From the NCBI RefSeq assembly GCF_014897585.1, contig NZ_JABUXW010000018.1:30485-94484 (forward strand): a DNA stretch of 64,000 bases, written 5' to 3'. The stretch is from Brachybacterium tyrofermentans (GTDB taxonomy: Bacteria; Actinomycetota; Actinomycetes; Actinomycetales; Dermabacteraceae). The notes beneath the pieces are model-generated. The model saw only the letters and a list, made by a program, of their open reading frames with translations, was not told where the DNA came from and did no database searches. This document shows positions 40,462 to 48,385 of the stretch, one piece after another. Made by a program: the position numbers and the translations under genes. The stretch's first letter is position 1; every line of letters starts with the position of its first letter.

Positions 40462-40892
40462 TGACCATGGATACCGACTGGCAGGTCATCCAGACCGCAG
40501 CGGCGGGCCTCGCCCCGCAGGGCCCGATGGACCCGATCCAGTTCTTCCGCGTCCGCCGCATCGACTCGACGATCCTCGTCGACCTCGCCGGCCTCCGTCT
40601 CGACACCGAGAAGGCGGGTCTGGCGAACCTGGGCCAGCTGCCCGACTGGGCGGCCGCCGCGATCCCCCAGCAGTACCACTGGGTCAACGACCACGCCTCG
40701 AGCATCCACCCGTCCGTGTGCGCGCTGCACTGTGGCCGGACCCTCTACTGGACGGGGCAGGTGATCAAGGGCGGCATCGGCGTCACCAGGCCCGCGCAGC
40801 TGCGCGGCGGCTTCGAGTTCACCACCGTCGCGGCCTTCCCCCACGACCTCGCCAAGACCACCCCGAAGGAGAAGCCCCGATGGATGCCGTGA
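40461..40892 (+). CDS. Adhesin array gene 9 (divergent, closes the array)
   Basis: 143 aa, no MAW handle (MTMDTDWQVIQTA). FFRVRRIDSTILVDLAGLRL and LHCGRTLYWTGQVIKGG keep the strand pattern of the array proteins. TGATG overlap with gene 8; its 3' end overlaps the next gene by 13 bp. Confidence 0.5.
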   Translation: MTMDTDWQVIQTAAAGLAPQGPMDPIQFFRVRRIDSTILVDLAGLRLDTEKAGLANLGQLPDWAAAAIPQQYHWVNDHASSIHPSVCALHCGRTLYWTGQVIKGGIGVTRPAQLRGGFEFTTVAAFPHDLAKTTPKEKPRWMP

Positions 40893-41338
40893 CCGAAGAG
40901 GACGTGACCACCATGACCGACGCCGAGCTCGCCGCACAGGGCGCGAAGATCGAGGCCGAACGCTCCCGGCGCGCGGTCATCACCGACGCCGAGCAGCGCA
41001 CCGACACGATGTGCCTGGAGTACCTGCAGGCATCGGGCCGGATCAACGGCGGGCCGTTCGAGACCCCGATGGGGTTCCTCGGCGCGTACCCGCGAGGCTG
41101 GCGCGTCACGCACAACGGCGGCACGTACGAGGCGATCGTGCCCGGCGCGGCCGCGGAACCGCCCGGCCCGGGCTGGGTCGAGGTCGACGCCGACACCGCT
41201 CTGGTCGACTTCTGGGAGGACCGGGAGTACGCCGCCGGCGAGCAGGCGCGAGACGCCGGCCAGATCTGGACCGCGATGTCCACCGTCGACGGGCCGCGCC
41301 CGTCGAACTATCCCGGCGGCTGGTCCCCCACCGCCTGA
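40880..41338 (+). CDS. Tail protein with carbohydrate-binding-like modules
   Basis: 152 aa with AAGGAGAAGCCCCG before the ATG. N-terminal helix (DAELAAQGAKIEAERSRRA), then WRVTHNGGTYEAIVPG and VDFWEDREYAAGEQARDAGQ with YPGGWSP at the end. The two Trp/Tyr-rich modules resemble chitin-binding family 5/12 folds. Likely binds wall glycans at the tail tip. Confidence 0.55.
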   Translation: MDAVTEEDVTTMTDAELAAQGAKIEAERSRRAVITDAEQRTDTMCLEYLQASGRINGGPFETPMGFLGAYPRGWRVTHNGGTYEAIVPGAAAEPPGPGWVEVDADTALVDFWEDREYAAGEQARDAGQIWTAMSTVDGPRPSNYPGGWSPTA

Positions 41339-41372
41339 TCCTGCACGCTCGATGATGAGAGGGAGGTGACTC

Positions 41373-43262
41373 GTGGCGAGCACGTCGATCCTTCCCCTCC
41401 AGCTGGGGCAGGCCATCCTGGGCCGCGCGCTGGAACCTGATGCCCCGGCGCCCGAGTACGTGCAGATCGATGGGGAGTGTTGGAAGCTCGTCACCGATCC
41501 CGCCGCGATCCAGGCAGCGCAGGACGCGCTCGAAGCACGGGAGAAGGCCAACGAGGCGTTCGCGATGGCGCAGTACGCGCCCAGGATCGCGAACCGTCCC
41601 CCGGTCGCCGCGGACGCGGAGGGGAAGGCACCCGGGGCGGGCTGGCTCGAGTACGACCCCGCGACGCAGCTGCTGAAGCAGATGTGGCGCTGGACCGGGC
41701 AGGCCTGGGAAGAGCTGCCGATGGATCCGGTGATGATCCCGATCATCCAGATCGGCACCGGCACCGCCGGCGACCTCACCGCCGACCGCCTCATCGTCAC
41801 GAATGAGTTCGTCGCGCGGGTCGCTCAGATCCTCGAGCTGTCCGTGGAGAATCTGGTCGTGACCGAGGGCGCCACGATCAACGAGCTCGTGGCTCTGTCG
41901 ATCGCCTCGGCCACCGCGGAGTTCCAGACCGCGTACATCCAGAACCTCCGCACGAACGGCGCGGTGATCGACGAGGCCGTGATCGGTGAGCTCGCCGCGA
42001 ACCTCATCACGTCCGGCCTGTTCCGCACGGCCGACGAGGGCCAGCGCCTGGAGATCGACTCCAACGGCATGGTGATGATCGGTCTCGACGCTGACGGCAT
42101 CGAGTACGAGATGGTGCGGATCGGCCCCTCCGGGGACAACCTCATCACGCTCGGTGACACAACGATCTCACCGGCCGGTGTCCAGGCACCGTCGGGAGCG
42201 TTCGACGAGCTCGCCGTCGGCGGCGACGACCTGTCGACGATCCTCGCCGCCCTCCCCCGTGGCGTCCGTGCCTGGGGTCAGATCCGCCAGTCCAGCGACT
42301 ACGACTCGACGGTCGATGTGCCCCGCCGCCGTGCGGAGCTGCAGACTACGCTGCAGAAGGACCGCACCTACCGCATCCGTATCTCGGACCGGTACCTGCA
42401 GCACAGCGGGACCGCCACCACGTACGTCACCGACGCACTGCACTACTCGTGGGACGGCACCCCGATCTTCCCCGAAGCGCCCGTCGCAGGCAGCGCACAG
42501 GCGAACTCCGGGCGGCACTATCTGCCGGCGGGGACGTTCTATACGGCGCCGCCGATGGAGTTCATCGTGACCACGGGCGGGTACGTGGACAACCGCACGT
42601 TCTGGGTCATGTACTCGATCACCTGCCACAACGCGGGTACCCCGGTCCGCCTGTATGCGGCGAACAACTTTCCCGTCACGATGACGGTGGAGGACCTCGG
42701 GCCCGCGCAGGACGGGATCCTGAAGCGGTGGAACGAGGGCAATGGCGGCGGCGGGTCGACACCGACCCCTGACCCGGAACCGGTCATCAAGCGGTACACG
42801 AATACGTACTCCTCGAACGGGTTCCGCACCTACGACAACAACGGGAACCTCAGGAGCGACCCGGACGTCGTCCAGGGTCTCTACGCGGGCGGGCCGTCGC
42901 GCTTGCTCCGCAAGGGCGGCTGGACGTTCCCCTCCATGACGGGCGATCTGGCCGGCGCGACCATCGAAAAGGTCGAGGTCTACATGTACATGAACCACTC
43001 GAACTACTACGCCGGCGCGACCGTGAACGTCTGCTGGTGGGGCGGGGTGATGAAGGACAACCTCAACGTCATCGGAACCATCACCGGCTGGAAGCGAAAC
43101 ACCGGGAAGTGGATCAACGTGAACTCGTCGTACTTCAACGGGTTCAAGTCCGGGTCGATCGCCGGCATCGGCGTGAAGCCGACGAACTCGTTCGCCGAGC
43201 AGTACGCCCGGTTCAACGGATCCGGCGCGAAGATCCGGATCACCTACACGAAGGCCAGCTGA
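41373..43262 (+). CDS. Host-specificity/tail fibre protein
   Basis: 629 aa from GTG with GGGAGGTGACTC. N-terminal helical module with W-rich GQAWEELP (1-130); a repeat-rich helix/beta-helix segment (130-235: LELSVENLVVTEGATINELV, IQNLRTNGAVIDEAVIGEL) typical of fibre shafts; a beta domain (270-455); a Gly/Pro linker near 456-470; a terminal 155-residue beta domain starting KRYTNTYSSNGFRTYDNNG that is probably the receptor-binding head. Confidence 0.75.
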   Translation: MASTSILPLQLGQAILGRALEPDAPAPEYVQIDGECWKLVTDPAAIQAAQDALEAREKANEAFAMAQYAPRIANRPPVAADAEGKAPGAGWLEYDPATQLLKQMWRWTGQAWEELPMDPVMIPIIQIGTGTAGDLTADRLIVTNEFVARVAQILELSVENLVVTEGATINELVALSIASATAEFQTAYIQNLRTNGAVIDEAVIGELAANLITSGLFRTADEGQRLEIDSNGMVMIGLDADGIEYEMVRIGPSGDNLITLGDTTISPAGVQAPSGAFDELAVGGDDLSTILAALPRGVRAWGQIRQSSDYDSTVDVPRRRAELQTTLQKDRTYRIRISDRYLQHSGTATTYVTDALHYSWDGTPIFPEAPVAGSAQANSGRHYLPAGTFYTAPPMEFIVTTGGYVDNRTFWVMYSITCHNAGTPVRLYAANNFPVTMTVEDLGPAQDGILKRWNEGNGGGGSTPTPDPEPVIKRYTNTYSSNGFRTYDNNGNLRSDPDVVQGLYAGGPSRLLRKGGWTFPSMTGDLAGATIEKVEVYMYMNHSNYYAGATVNVCWWGGVMKDNLNVIGTITGWKRNTGKWINVNSSYFNGFKSGSIAGIGVKPTNSFAEQYARFNGSGAKIRITYTKAS

Positions 43263-43281
43263 CCGCGTCTATCCAGGAGGA

Positions 43282-43614
43282 ATGATGACCAGTCTGATCG
43301 GATCGTCTCGCACGATCGACAACCGCACCATGCAGGCCAGGACGTCGGCCGCGATCCGCCAGACCGCCCCCGGCAAGTCCCAGGACAGTGGTGCTGCGGG
43401 GCGGCTCGCCGCGCAGGCGCTCATCGACCCGGCGTCGCTGGTGCCGCACTTCCTGGCGCGCATCGCCGTGAACGCCGCCGTCGCGGCGGCAGCGTGCCCC
43501 GACTGCGGGCACTCCACGGAGGGCGACGACGCGATCGTGTACGTCGTCACCCAAGCCTGGGATGAGGTCGCGGCGACGGTCTTCCCCGACGCCGAACCTC
43601 AGCCCACCGCCTGA
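43282..43614 (+). CDS. Small late protein, unknown
   Basis: 110 aa from ATGATG with CCAGGAGG upstream. Ala-rich helices, then CPDCGHS, a possible zinc site. Sits between fibre and lysis genes. No family recognised. Confidence 0.5.
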   Translation: MMTSLIGSSRTIDNRTMQARTSAAIRQTAPGKSQDSGAAGRLAAQALIDPASLVPHFLARIAVNAAVAAAACPDCGHSTEGDDAIVYVVTQAWDEVAATVFPDAEPQPTA

Positions 43615-43627
43615 CCCCACACCCCTC

Positions 43628-43663
43628 GAAGGCCCCGTCCAGCACTACCTGGTCGGGGCCTTC
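43628..43663 (+). terminator. Hairpin between tail and lysis genes
   Basis: GAAGGCCCCG (43628-43637) pairs with 43654-43663; the loop adds CCAG/CTGG. No T-run; RNA-stability or partial terminator. Confidence 0.5.
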
Positions 43664-43687
43664 GTCATGCCCCAGAGGAGGAACCAC

Positions 43688-43756
43688 ATGCCCACGTCTG
43701 CTGACCATTTCGACTACCTCGACAACGGCGAGGACGACCAGGAGGAGGAGAACTGA
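43688..43756 (+). CDS. 22-residue acidic leader peptide
   Basis: MPTSADHFDYLDNGEDDQEE then EN. AGAGGAGGAACCAC precedes the ATG, and the TGA shares one base with the amidase ATG (TGATG). Seven of the last nine residues are Asp or Glu. Strong ribosome site plus overlap suggest a translated leader that couples expression of the endolysin. Confidence 0.5.
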   Translation: MPTSADHFDYLDNGEDDQEEEN

Positions 43757-44967
43757 TGGCGATCATGCCCGGCGCCTCGCGCGTCCAGAAGTTCAGCGGC
43801 AACCGCCACAAGCGGACCGTCACGAAGATCGTCCTCCACACCACCGAAGGCTCGTCCTGGCCGGGGTACGGCGGCGGCGGCTCCGCTCCGCACTTCACGG
43901 TGAAGCCGGGGAAGGCGACGAAGGCGAACATCCGCCAGCACATCGACACGGCCTACTCGGCGAAGGCGCTCGTGAACCGCTCCGGCGGCGTCGAGACCAA
44001 CAACGGTGGATGCGTCCAGATCGAGTTCGTCGGCTCCTGCGACCGCGCGTACGCGAAGAAGCACGGCCTGTTCTTCACCGAGGACGCGGACGACGACGAC
44101 CTCGCATCGCTCGCCGCCGTCCTCGCGTGGATCCACGACGAGCACGGCGTCCCCCTCGTCATCGACGGCAACCTCGACTGGCCCACCACGAACGCCGCCT
44201 ACCGGACCGCCCCGCAGCGCCTCTCCTACAAGGCGTGGAACGAGTACCGCGGCGTCCTGGGCCACACCCACGTCCCGGAGAACGACCACTGGGACCCGGG
44301 CGCGTTCCCCATCGCCCGGCTGCTCAAGCTCGCCGGCGGATCCAAGCCCCTCTCGGGCGGGTCTCCGCTCGTGACCGGCAGCGCCGGGAAGGCCTGGACC
44401 GAGAGCCCCCGCGTGAACGGGTTCTCGAAGGCAGAGATCACGTCCATCCAGAACGTGCTCCTCGGGTTCGATCTCGACCTCGGGCACTGGGGAGCGGACG
44501 GCAAGTACGGCGACACCACCGGCGAGGCCGTCCAGACCCTGCAGGCAGAACTCCACATCACCCCCACAGACGGGATCTACGGACCCGGAACGGAGAAGGC
44601 AGTCATGACCATCAAGAGCGACATCGCCGAGATCAAGAAGAACACCTCCTCGATCACGCGGGACGACAAGCAGGTCTCCCTCCGCCAGGAGCTCGCCGAC
44701 ACGAAGACCACCGTCCTCGAGCTGCGCAAGGAGCTCGACTGGGTGCGCCGCGTCGCGGAGGCGAACCAGAAGCGCATCGACAAGGGCAACGCGCAGACCG
44801 GCCCGATCACCCGACACGGCAAGGAGATCTCCCTCCGCCAGGAGCTCGCCGACGCAAAGACCGTCACCATCGCGAACGCCGGCGGGATCACCGCGATCCA
44901 GAAGTCCCTCGACGAGGCCGACGTCGACGCCACCGAGGCGAAGGTCCCGGACAAGATCCAGGGCTGA
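43756..44967 (+). CDS. Endolysin: N-acetylmuramoyl-L-alanine amidase with PG-binding domain
   Basis: 403 aa. Amidase_2 fold at 15-190 with zinc ligands H28 (KIVLHTTEG), H170 (LGHTH) and D180 (HWDPGAF). A PG_binding_1 domain follows at about 222-290 (FSKAEITSIQNVLLGFDLDL, GIYGPGTEKAV). The last 110 residues are coiled coil with two copies of SLRQELAD. No signal peptide, so it needs a holin. Cuts the amide between MurNAc and L-Ala. Confidence 0.9.
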   Translation: MAIMPGASRVQKFSGNRHKRTVTKIVLHTTEGSSWPGYGGGGSAPHFTVKPGKATKANIRQHIDTAYSAKALVNRSGGVETNNGGCVQIEFVGSCDRAYAKKHGLFFTEDADDDDLASLAAVLAWIHDEHGVPLVIDGNLDWPTTNAAYRTAPQRLSYKAWNEYRGVLGHTHVPENDHWDPGAFPIARLLKLAGGSKPLSGGSPLVTGSAGKAWTESPRVNGFSKAEITSIQNVLLGFDLDLGHWGADGKYGDTTGEAVQTLQAELHITPTDGIYGPGTEKAVMTIKSDIAEIKKNTSSITRDDKQVSLRQELADTKTTVLELRKELDWVRRVAEANQKRIDKGNAQTGPITRHGKEISLRQELADAKTVTIANAGGITAIQKSLDEADVDATEAKVPDKIQG

Positions 44968-45005
44968 GCGATGCCCACGAGGAACCGTGGAGGTGAGGAC
45001 ATGGC

Positions 45006-45302
45006 ATGGACTGGAACTTCCTCGGCCCGCTCGGCGTCTTCCTCACCACGCTCGCCGGCGGGGTGGTGTGGATCGTGAACCGAGTCGAGAAGGCCCGGCA
45101 AGCGAAGCGCGACGAAGTCCTCAAGGCAGCCGACGAACGGCTCGCTGAGAAGGACCAGGACATCGCCGAGCGGGACAACAAGATCGCCCACCTCACCGCC
45201 GAGCTCCGCTCCGCGAACGCGGAGCGGCACGCCTGGTACTGGCAGCTGCGCGACAACAAGATCGACCCCGATCCGGGATGGCGGGAGGCCGACTATGTCT
45301 GA
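45006..45302 (+). CDS. Single-span membrane protein with coiled coil (holin-like)
   Basis: 98 aa. Membrane span at 6-24 (LGPLGVFLTTLAGGVVWIV) then a charged coiled coil (QAKRDEVLKAADERLAEKDQ). Follows the endolysin, so it may be a holin or antiholin. GTGAGG precedes the start. Overlaps the collagen-like gene by eight bases. Confidence 0.65.
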   Translation: MDWNFLGPLGVFLTTLAGGVVWIVNRVEKARQAKRDEVLKAADERLAEKDQDIAERDNKIAHLTAELRSANAERHAWYWQLRDNKIDPDPGWREADYV

Positions 45303-46266
45303 CCCTCAGAGCATCAAGGACCCCGCCCTGCGCAGCGCCGCGATGGAATCCTCGCGGGCCGACCGCCGCGCGTACAAGACCCGCGTGGTAGTCATCCTCC
45401 TCGCGGTGATCGCGCTCGCCGTCGCAGGGTTCACCCAGTACCAGGTCTCGACGATCCGGGGCGAGAAGGTCGAGTCGGACACGGCGGCCGTCGAGGTCGC
45501 CGAGCAGCGCCAGCAGCAGGCCCGCACGATCCGGGAGCTGTGCGAGTCCGGCGCGATCGAACAGGACGCGACCGGGCAGGCAGTGTGCGACGACGCCCAG
45601 CGCGCGGCCGAGCAGGACCCGTCCGAGACGGTCGCCGCGGCGAAGGGCGACCGCGGACCCGAGGGCGCGCGTGGCCCGGCCGGCCCAACGGGCGCAGCCG
45701 GAACGGACGGGACCGATGGTGCCACCGGAGCCCCGGGCGAGAACGGTGAACCCGGCGCGACCGGACCCGAGGGCGCACCAGGAGCCCCGGGAACGGATGG
45801 CAGCGAAGGCGACCCCGGAACCGACGGGGATCCCGGAACCGACGGGGAGCCAGGCACGAACGGCGAGCCCGGGGTGAACGGCGAACCGGGAAGCGCGGGC
45901 GCCGCCGGCGAACCCGGCAAGTCCGGGCCCTCCGGCACGAAGGGCGACACCGGGGCCACGGGCGCGAAGGGCAACCAGGGCGCCACCGGCCCGGCAGGCA
46001 AGGACGGCTCCGATGGCAAGGCCGGGCCGCCCGGTGAGAAGGGTGCCACCGGAGACACCGGACCCGTCGGCCCGGCCGGGCCCGCGGGCGAGGACGGCAC
46101 CGACGGCCGCGGCATCGACTCCGCGACCTGCTCCGCCGAGACCGGCCGCTGGACCATCCGGTACAGCGACGACACCACCAGCGACGGCGGCACCTGCATC
46201 GCCACCGCCGAAGCACCCGCACCACCACCCACCCCCACAGCTCCCGAGGAGGAGAACCTCTCATGA
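45295..46266 (+). CDS. Membrane-anchored collagen-like protein
   Basis: 323 aa. Basic start, membrane span about 30-46 (VVVILLAVIALAVAGF), a helical neck with two Cys (C83, C98), then about 51 uninterrupted Gly-X-Y triplets from residue 118 to 270, a short CSAETGRWTIRYSDD module and a Pro-rich tail. Should form a trimeric collagen rod outside the membrane. Its place between two membrane genes of the lysis cassette is unusual for fibre collagen. Overlaps the next gene by ATGA. Confidence 0.75.
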   Translation: MSDPQSIKDPALRSAAMESSRADRRAYKTRVVVILLAVIALAVAGFTQYQVSTIRGEKVESDTAAVEVAEQRQQQARTIRELCESGAIEQDATGQAVCDDAQRAAEQDPSETVAAAKGDRGPEGARGPAGPTGAAGTDGTDGATGAPGENGEPGATGPEGAPGAPGTDGSEGDPGTDGDPGTDGEPGTNGEPGVNGEPGSAGAAGEPGKSGPSGTKGDTGATGAKGNQGATGPAGKDGSDGKAGPPGEKGATGDTGPVGPAGPAGEDGTDGRGIDSATCSAETGRWTIRYSDDTTSDGGTCIATAEAPAPPPTPTAPEEENLS

Positions 46267-46724
46267 CCGAAGCCATCGCATCCCTCACAGACCTCACCCC
46301 GATCGGCGCGGTGCTCGTCATTGCCTCGATCCTGACCGTCGGCATCACCCAGCTCGCGAAGCAGCAGCAGTGGTCCAAGGCCCGCACCCAGCAGGTCGCG
46401 GCCGCCGTCGCCACCGTGCTCGGCGCGCTCGCTGCACTGGTGCTCGGCCTGATCGGCGGGATCCCCGACAGCGTCATCCAGATCATCTCCTCCGCGCTGC
46501 TGTCGATCGCCGCAGTCGCTGTGCTCGCGAAGGCGCTCTACGGCGTGCTCGGCTACGTGATACCCGACGGAACCGAGCAGCCGACCGGCGGGCCCACCAG
46601 GATCGTCGTGAACACCACGGGCGATCCCGAAGCGATCACCCGCGCCCTCAGCACGGAGCTGAGCGGCCGCCGCGCCGACCGCGACGGCGTCATGGACGGA
46701 CGGGACACCCCGACCGATGGATGA
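46263..46724 (+). CDS. Holin-like protein with several membrane spans
   Basis: 153 aa. Hydrophobic spans at about 12-30 (PIGAVLVIASILTVGITQL), 46-70 (VAAAVATVLGALAALVLGLI) and 76-100 (VIQIISSALLSIAAVAVLAK), then a polar tail of 50 residues. Size and spans fit a class I holin that releases the endolysin. Confidence 0.7.
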   Translation: MTEAIASLTDLTPIGAVLVIASILTVGITQLAKQQQWSKARTQQVAAAVATVLGALAALVLGLIGGIPDSVIQIISSALLSIAAVAVLAKALYGVLGYVIPDGTEQPTGGPTRIVVNTTGDPEAITRALSTELSGRRADRDGVMDGRDTPTDG

Positions 46725-46845
46725 CTGGGCCGACGGCCTCGACTGGCAGTGCGACCTGTGCGGGTCCGCGTTCAACTCCCAGTGGGCCGCGAACGAATGC
46801 CGCCGCGAGTGCGCCGAGGCTGACCGCGAAGCACGACGACGCTGA
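46717..46845 (+). CDS. 42-residue zinc-finger-like protein
   Basis: Starts eight bases inside the holin gene. MDDWADGLDWQCDLCGSAF then ECRRECAE gives CxxC and CxxxC, a compact C4 finger with aromatic positions between. A phage regulator or partner of host RNA polymerase is possible; no family recognised. Confidence 0.5.
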   Translation: MDDWADGLDWQCDLCGSAFNSQWAANECRRECAEADREARRR

Positions 46846-46880
46846 CCACCGCATCACTCAATCCCGAAGGAGGTCCCGCC

Positions 46881-47105
46881 GTGGACCAGCACACCAGCCC
46901 GATCATGCGCCACTTCGACTCCGGTCATCTCCGGCCCGGCCCGCTCATGGACTGCTTCGAGCAGTTCGCGGGCCTCGCCGCCGAGCTGGACGCCGACCTC
47001 CCGGCAGGGCCGGAGAAGACCACCGCGCTCCGCAAGCTGCTCGAGGCGAAGGACTGCGCGATGCGCGCGACCGTCGAGCAGATCGACCGCCAGTACGGCG
47101 ACTGA
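46881..47105 (+). CDS. Acb2/Tad1-hook-like small protein
   Basis: 74 aa with GAAGGAGGTCCCGCC. Pattern: aromatic start (MRHFDSGHL), helix LMDCFEQFAGLAAELDADLP, then GPEKTTALRKLLEAKDCAMR. The P-x-G-x-E-K-x3-A-x-x-K-L-x-E-A spacing recalls the hook fold of Acb2, which sequesters cyclic nucleotides to block CBASS. It also resembles uncharacterised actinophage proteins of the same size. Family placement is by pattern only. Confidence 0.5.
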   Translation: MDQHTSPIMRHFDSGHLRPGPLMDCFEQFAGLAAELDADLPAGPEKTTALRKLLEAKDCAMRATVEQIDRQYGD

Positions 47106-47129
47106 CGTCGCGCAGCGAAGCGCAGCGAA

Positions 47130-47167
47130 GCGCCCCGCTCTCCTTCGGGAGGGCGGGGCGCTTTCGT
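47130..47167 (+). terminator. Late operon terminator
   Basis: GCGCCCCGC (47130-47138) pairs with 47153-47161, with an inner TCTCC/GGAG stem and UUCG-type loop, followed by TTTCGTCGT. A tandem repeat gcgcagcgaa lies just upstream. Ends the lysis operon. Confidence 0.85.
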
Positions 47168-47192
47168 CGTGTGCCGCAGGTATGGTGAGCGC

Positions 47193-47429
47193 ATGAGAGC
47201 TAAGGACTTCGAGGGGGTCGCCGCCGTCGAGATCAGTGCGTCCGGGAGCGGTGCGTCCGGGATGATCTCGCTCGGAGCTGGGTACGACGGGGGCGACGCG
47301 ATCCTGACCGCCGAGGAAGCCCGGGCAGTCGCCCGCGATCTGGTCGCGGCCGCGGACTGGCTCGAGGGGAAGCTGACGTACCGCACCGCCGATGCCTTCC
47401 CTGAGCGACTCCCCGGCAAGCCAGCCTGA
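47193..47429 (+). CDS. Small phage protein, unknown
   Basis: 78 aa. Beta strands AAVEISASGSGASGMISLGA then helix LTAEEARAVARDLVAAADWL, a layout common in uncharacterised actinophage proteins. Lies alone between two terminators, so it must have its own promoter in the 25 bp or read-through. Possibly expressed in the lysogen. Confidence 0.6.
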   Translation: MRAKDFEGVAAVEISASGSGASGMISLGAGYDGGDAILTAEEARAVARDLVAAADWLEGKLTYRTADAFPERLPGKPA

Positions 47430-47440
47430 CGACTCGCAGC

Positions 47441-47476
47441 AAAGCGCCCCATCTTCTTCGGGAGATGGGGCGCTTT
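47441..47476. terminator. Bidirectional terminator
   Basis: AAAGCGCCCCATCT (47441-47454) pairs perfectly with 47463-47476 over an 8-nt loop, with A and T runs at the two sides. It separates the rightward gene 47193 from the leftward HTH gene that stops at 47491. Confidence 0.9.
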
Positions 47477-47490
47477 CGTCGTGGTGTGGG

Positions 47491-47979
47491 TCAGGTGGTG
47501 GTCCGGGGCCGGCCCGGGCGGGGGTTCCTCTGTTCGACCCACACTTCGATGGCGGCGCGGTGGAAGAGCGGTCCCTGTCCGGTCTCGATCACCGGGGTGG
47601 GGAATCCAGGCAGTTCGCGGAACTGTCGCGCGCGCTGCCGGGAGACGCCGGCGAGTTCGGCGATCTCCGCATAACCGACGACGTCGGGGTAGAGCGGGGT
47701 TGCGAGCTCGTCGTTCATCGCAGCGTCGTCCTGTACCGAGAGCGTGCCCAGTACGGCGCCGGGGATGGCGTCGAGCACGATCCGGGTGCCGGTGTCGAGA
47801 GCTGCCAACGCGGCGTCGCGCAGCGTGCCGCCCATGACGACGAACCGAATGTCGCCGCCGGTGCCGTCCTGCTGCATGCTGCCGGCGGGGGCGTGCTGGG
47901 TGAGCGCGTCCATGATCGTGCCGAGGTGCTCGGCGGTCGTCGGCCCGGTCCAGCCGAGCCGCACGTACCAGGTGTCCAT
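47491..47979 (-). CDS. Leftward HTH protein at the right end of the prophage
   Basis: 162 aa with AAGGAGG six bases before the ATG. Residues 1-95 are beta/alpha of unknown fold (WYVRLGWTGPTTAEHLGTIM). Residues 98-155 form a winged HTH (VGYAEIAELAGVSRQRARQF, then LFHRAAIEVWVEQ). Opposite in direction to the late genes, so probably active in the lysogen. Could be a regulator or antitoxin-like protein. Confidence 0.65.
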   Translation of the reverse strand: MDTWYVRLGWTGPTTAEHLGTIMDALTQHAPAGSMQQDGTGGDIRFVVMGGTLRDAALAALDTGTRIVLDAIPGAVLGTLSVQDDAAMNDELATPLYPDVVGYAEIAELAGVSRQRARQFRELPGFPTPVIETGQGPLFHRAAIEVWVEQRNPRPGRPRTTT

Positions 47980-48054
47980 GATGGTCCTCCTTGGTGGGTG
48001 TGAAGAGGAGGTCTAGGGTGAGGGGGCCGGGGTGGTATCCCGGCCCCCTCTGGA

Positions 48055-48249
48055 CTAGACGTCGAATCCAGAGCGACGGAGCTGAGCGCGTTCGTTCTTC
48101 TCGGATCGCCGGTCGGAGTAGGTCAGGTGAATCGACACCTGAGGTTTGCTCTTGTCCGGCGGGTAGATGATGAACCCGTTCTTGCTTCGCTCGATCCTCG
48201 CGCCCTGTGCTTCCAGGGTTTTGAGGAGCTGCTTGGTCCGTTTGTCCAC
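48055..48249 (-). CDS. HicA-like small protein
   Basis: 64 aa from GTG with AGGAGG four bases upstream (an ATG 15 bp earlier has no ribosome site). TKQLLKTLEAQGARIERSKN, then FIIYPPDKS and VSIHLTYSDRRSEKNERAQL follow the dsRBD-like alpha-beta3-alpha order of HicA toxins. The catalytic His normally in GSH is not in its usual place, so activity is doubtful. No HicB-like partner is seen next to it. Confidence 0.5.
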   Translation of the reverse strand: MDKRTKQLLKTLEAQGARIERSKNGFIIYPPDKSKPQVSIHLTYSDRRSEKNERAQLRRSGFDV

Positions 48250-48348
48250 GTCGCCTCCTCTCATGGGGAGTGGGGGTGGTGGATGGTTCCTCCTCTCTAT
48301 TCTGTTGTCATTGACTAGTGTACATGGAACCGGTGACGGTGACAAGAG

Positions 48349-48383
48349 AAAGCGCCCCGCCTCGATGTGAGGTGGGGCGCTTT
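48349..48383. terminator. Bidirectional terminator of the right-end cluster
   Basis: AAAGCGCCCCGCCTC (48349-48363) pairs with 48369-48383 with one G-T pair and a 5-nt loop. It stands between the leftward gene that stops at 48386 and the HicA-like gene. Third close relative of the hairpins at 47130 and 47441. Confidence 0.85.
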
Positions 48384-48385
48384 CG

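Noticed and set aside
45646..46104. Short-period repeats that could look like a CRISPR array
   Set aside because: They are nine-base Gly-X-Y codon repeats of the collagen-like gene, with no spacers. No CRISPR array or cas gene seen in the window.
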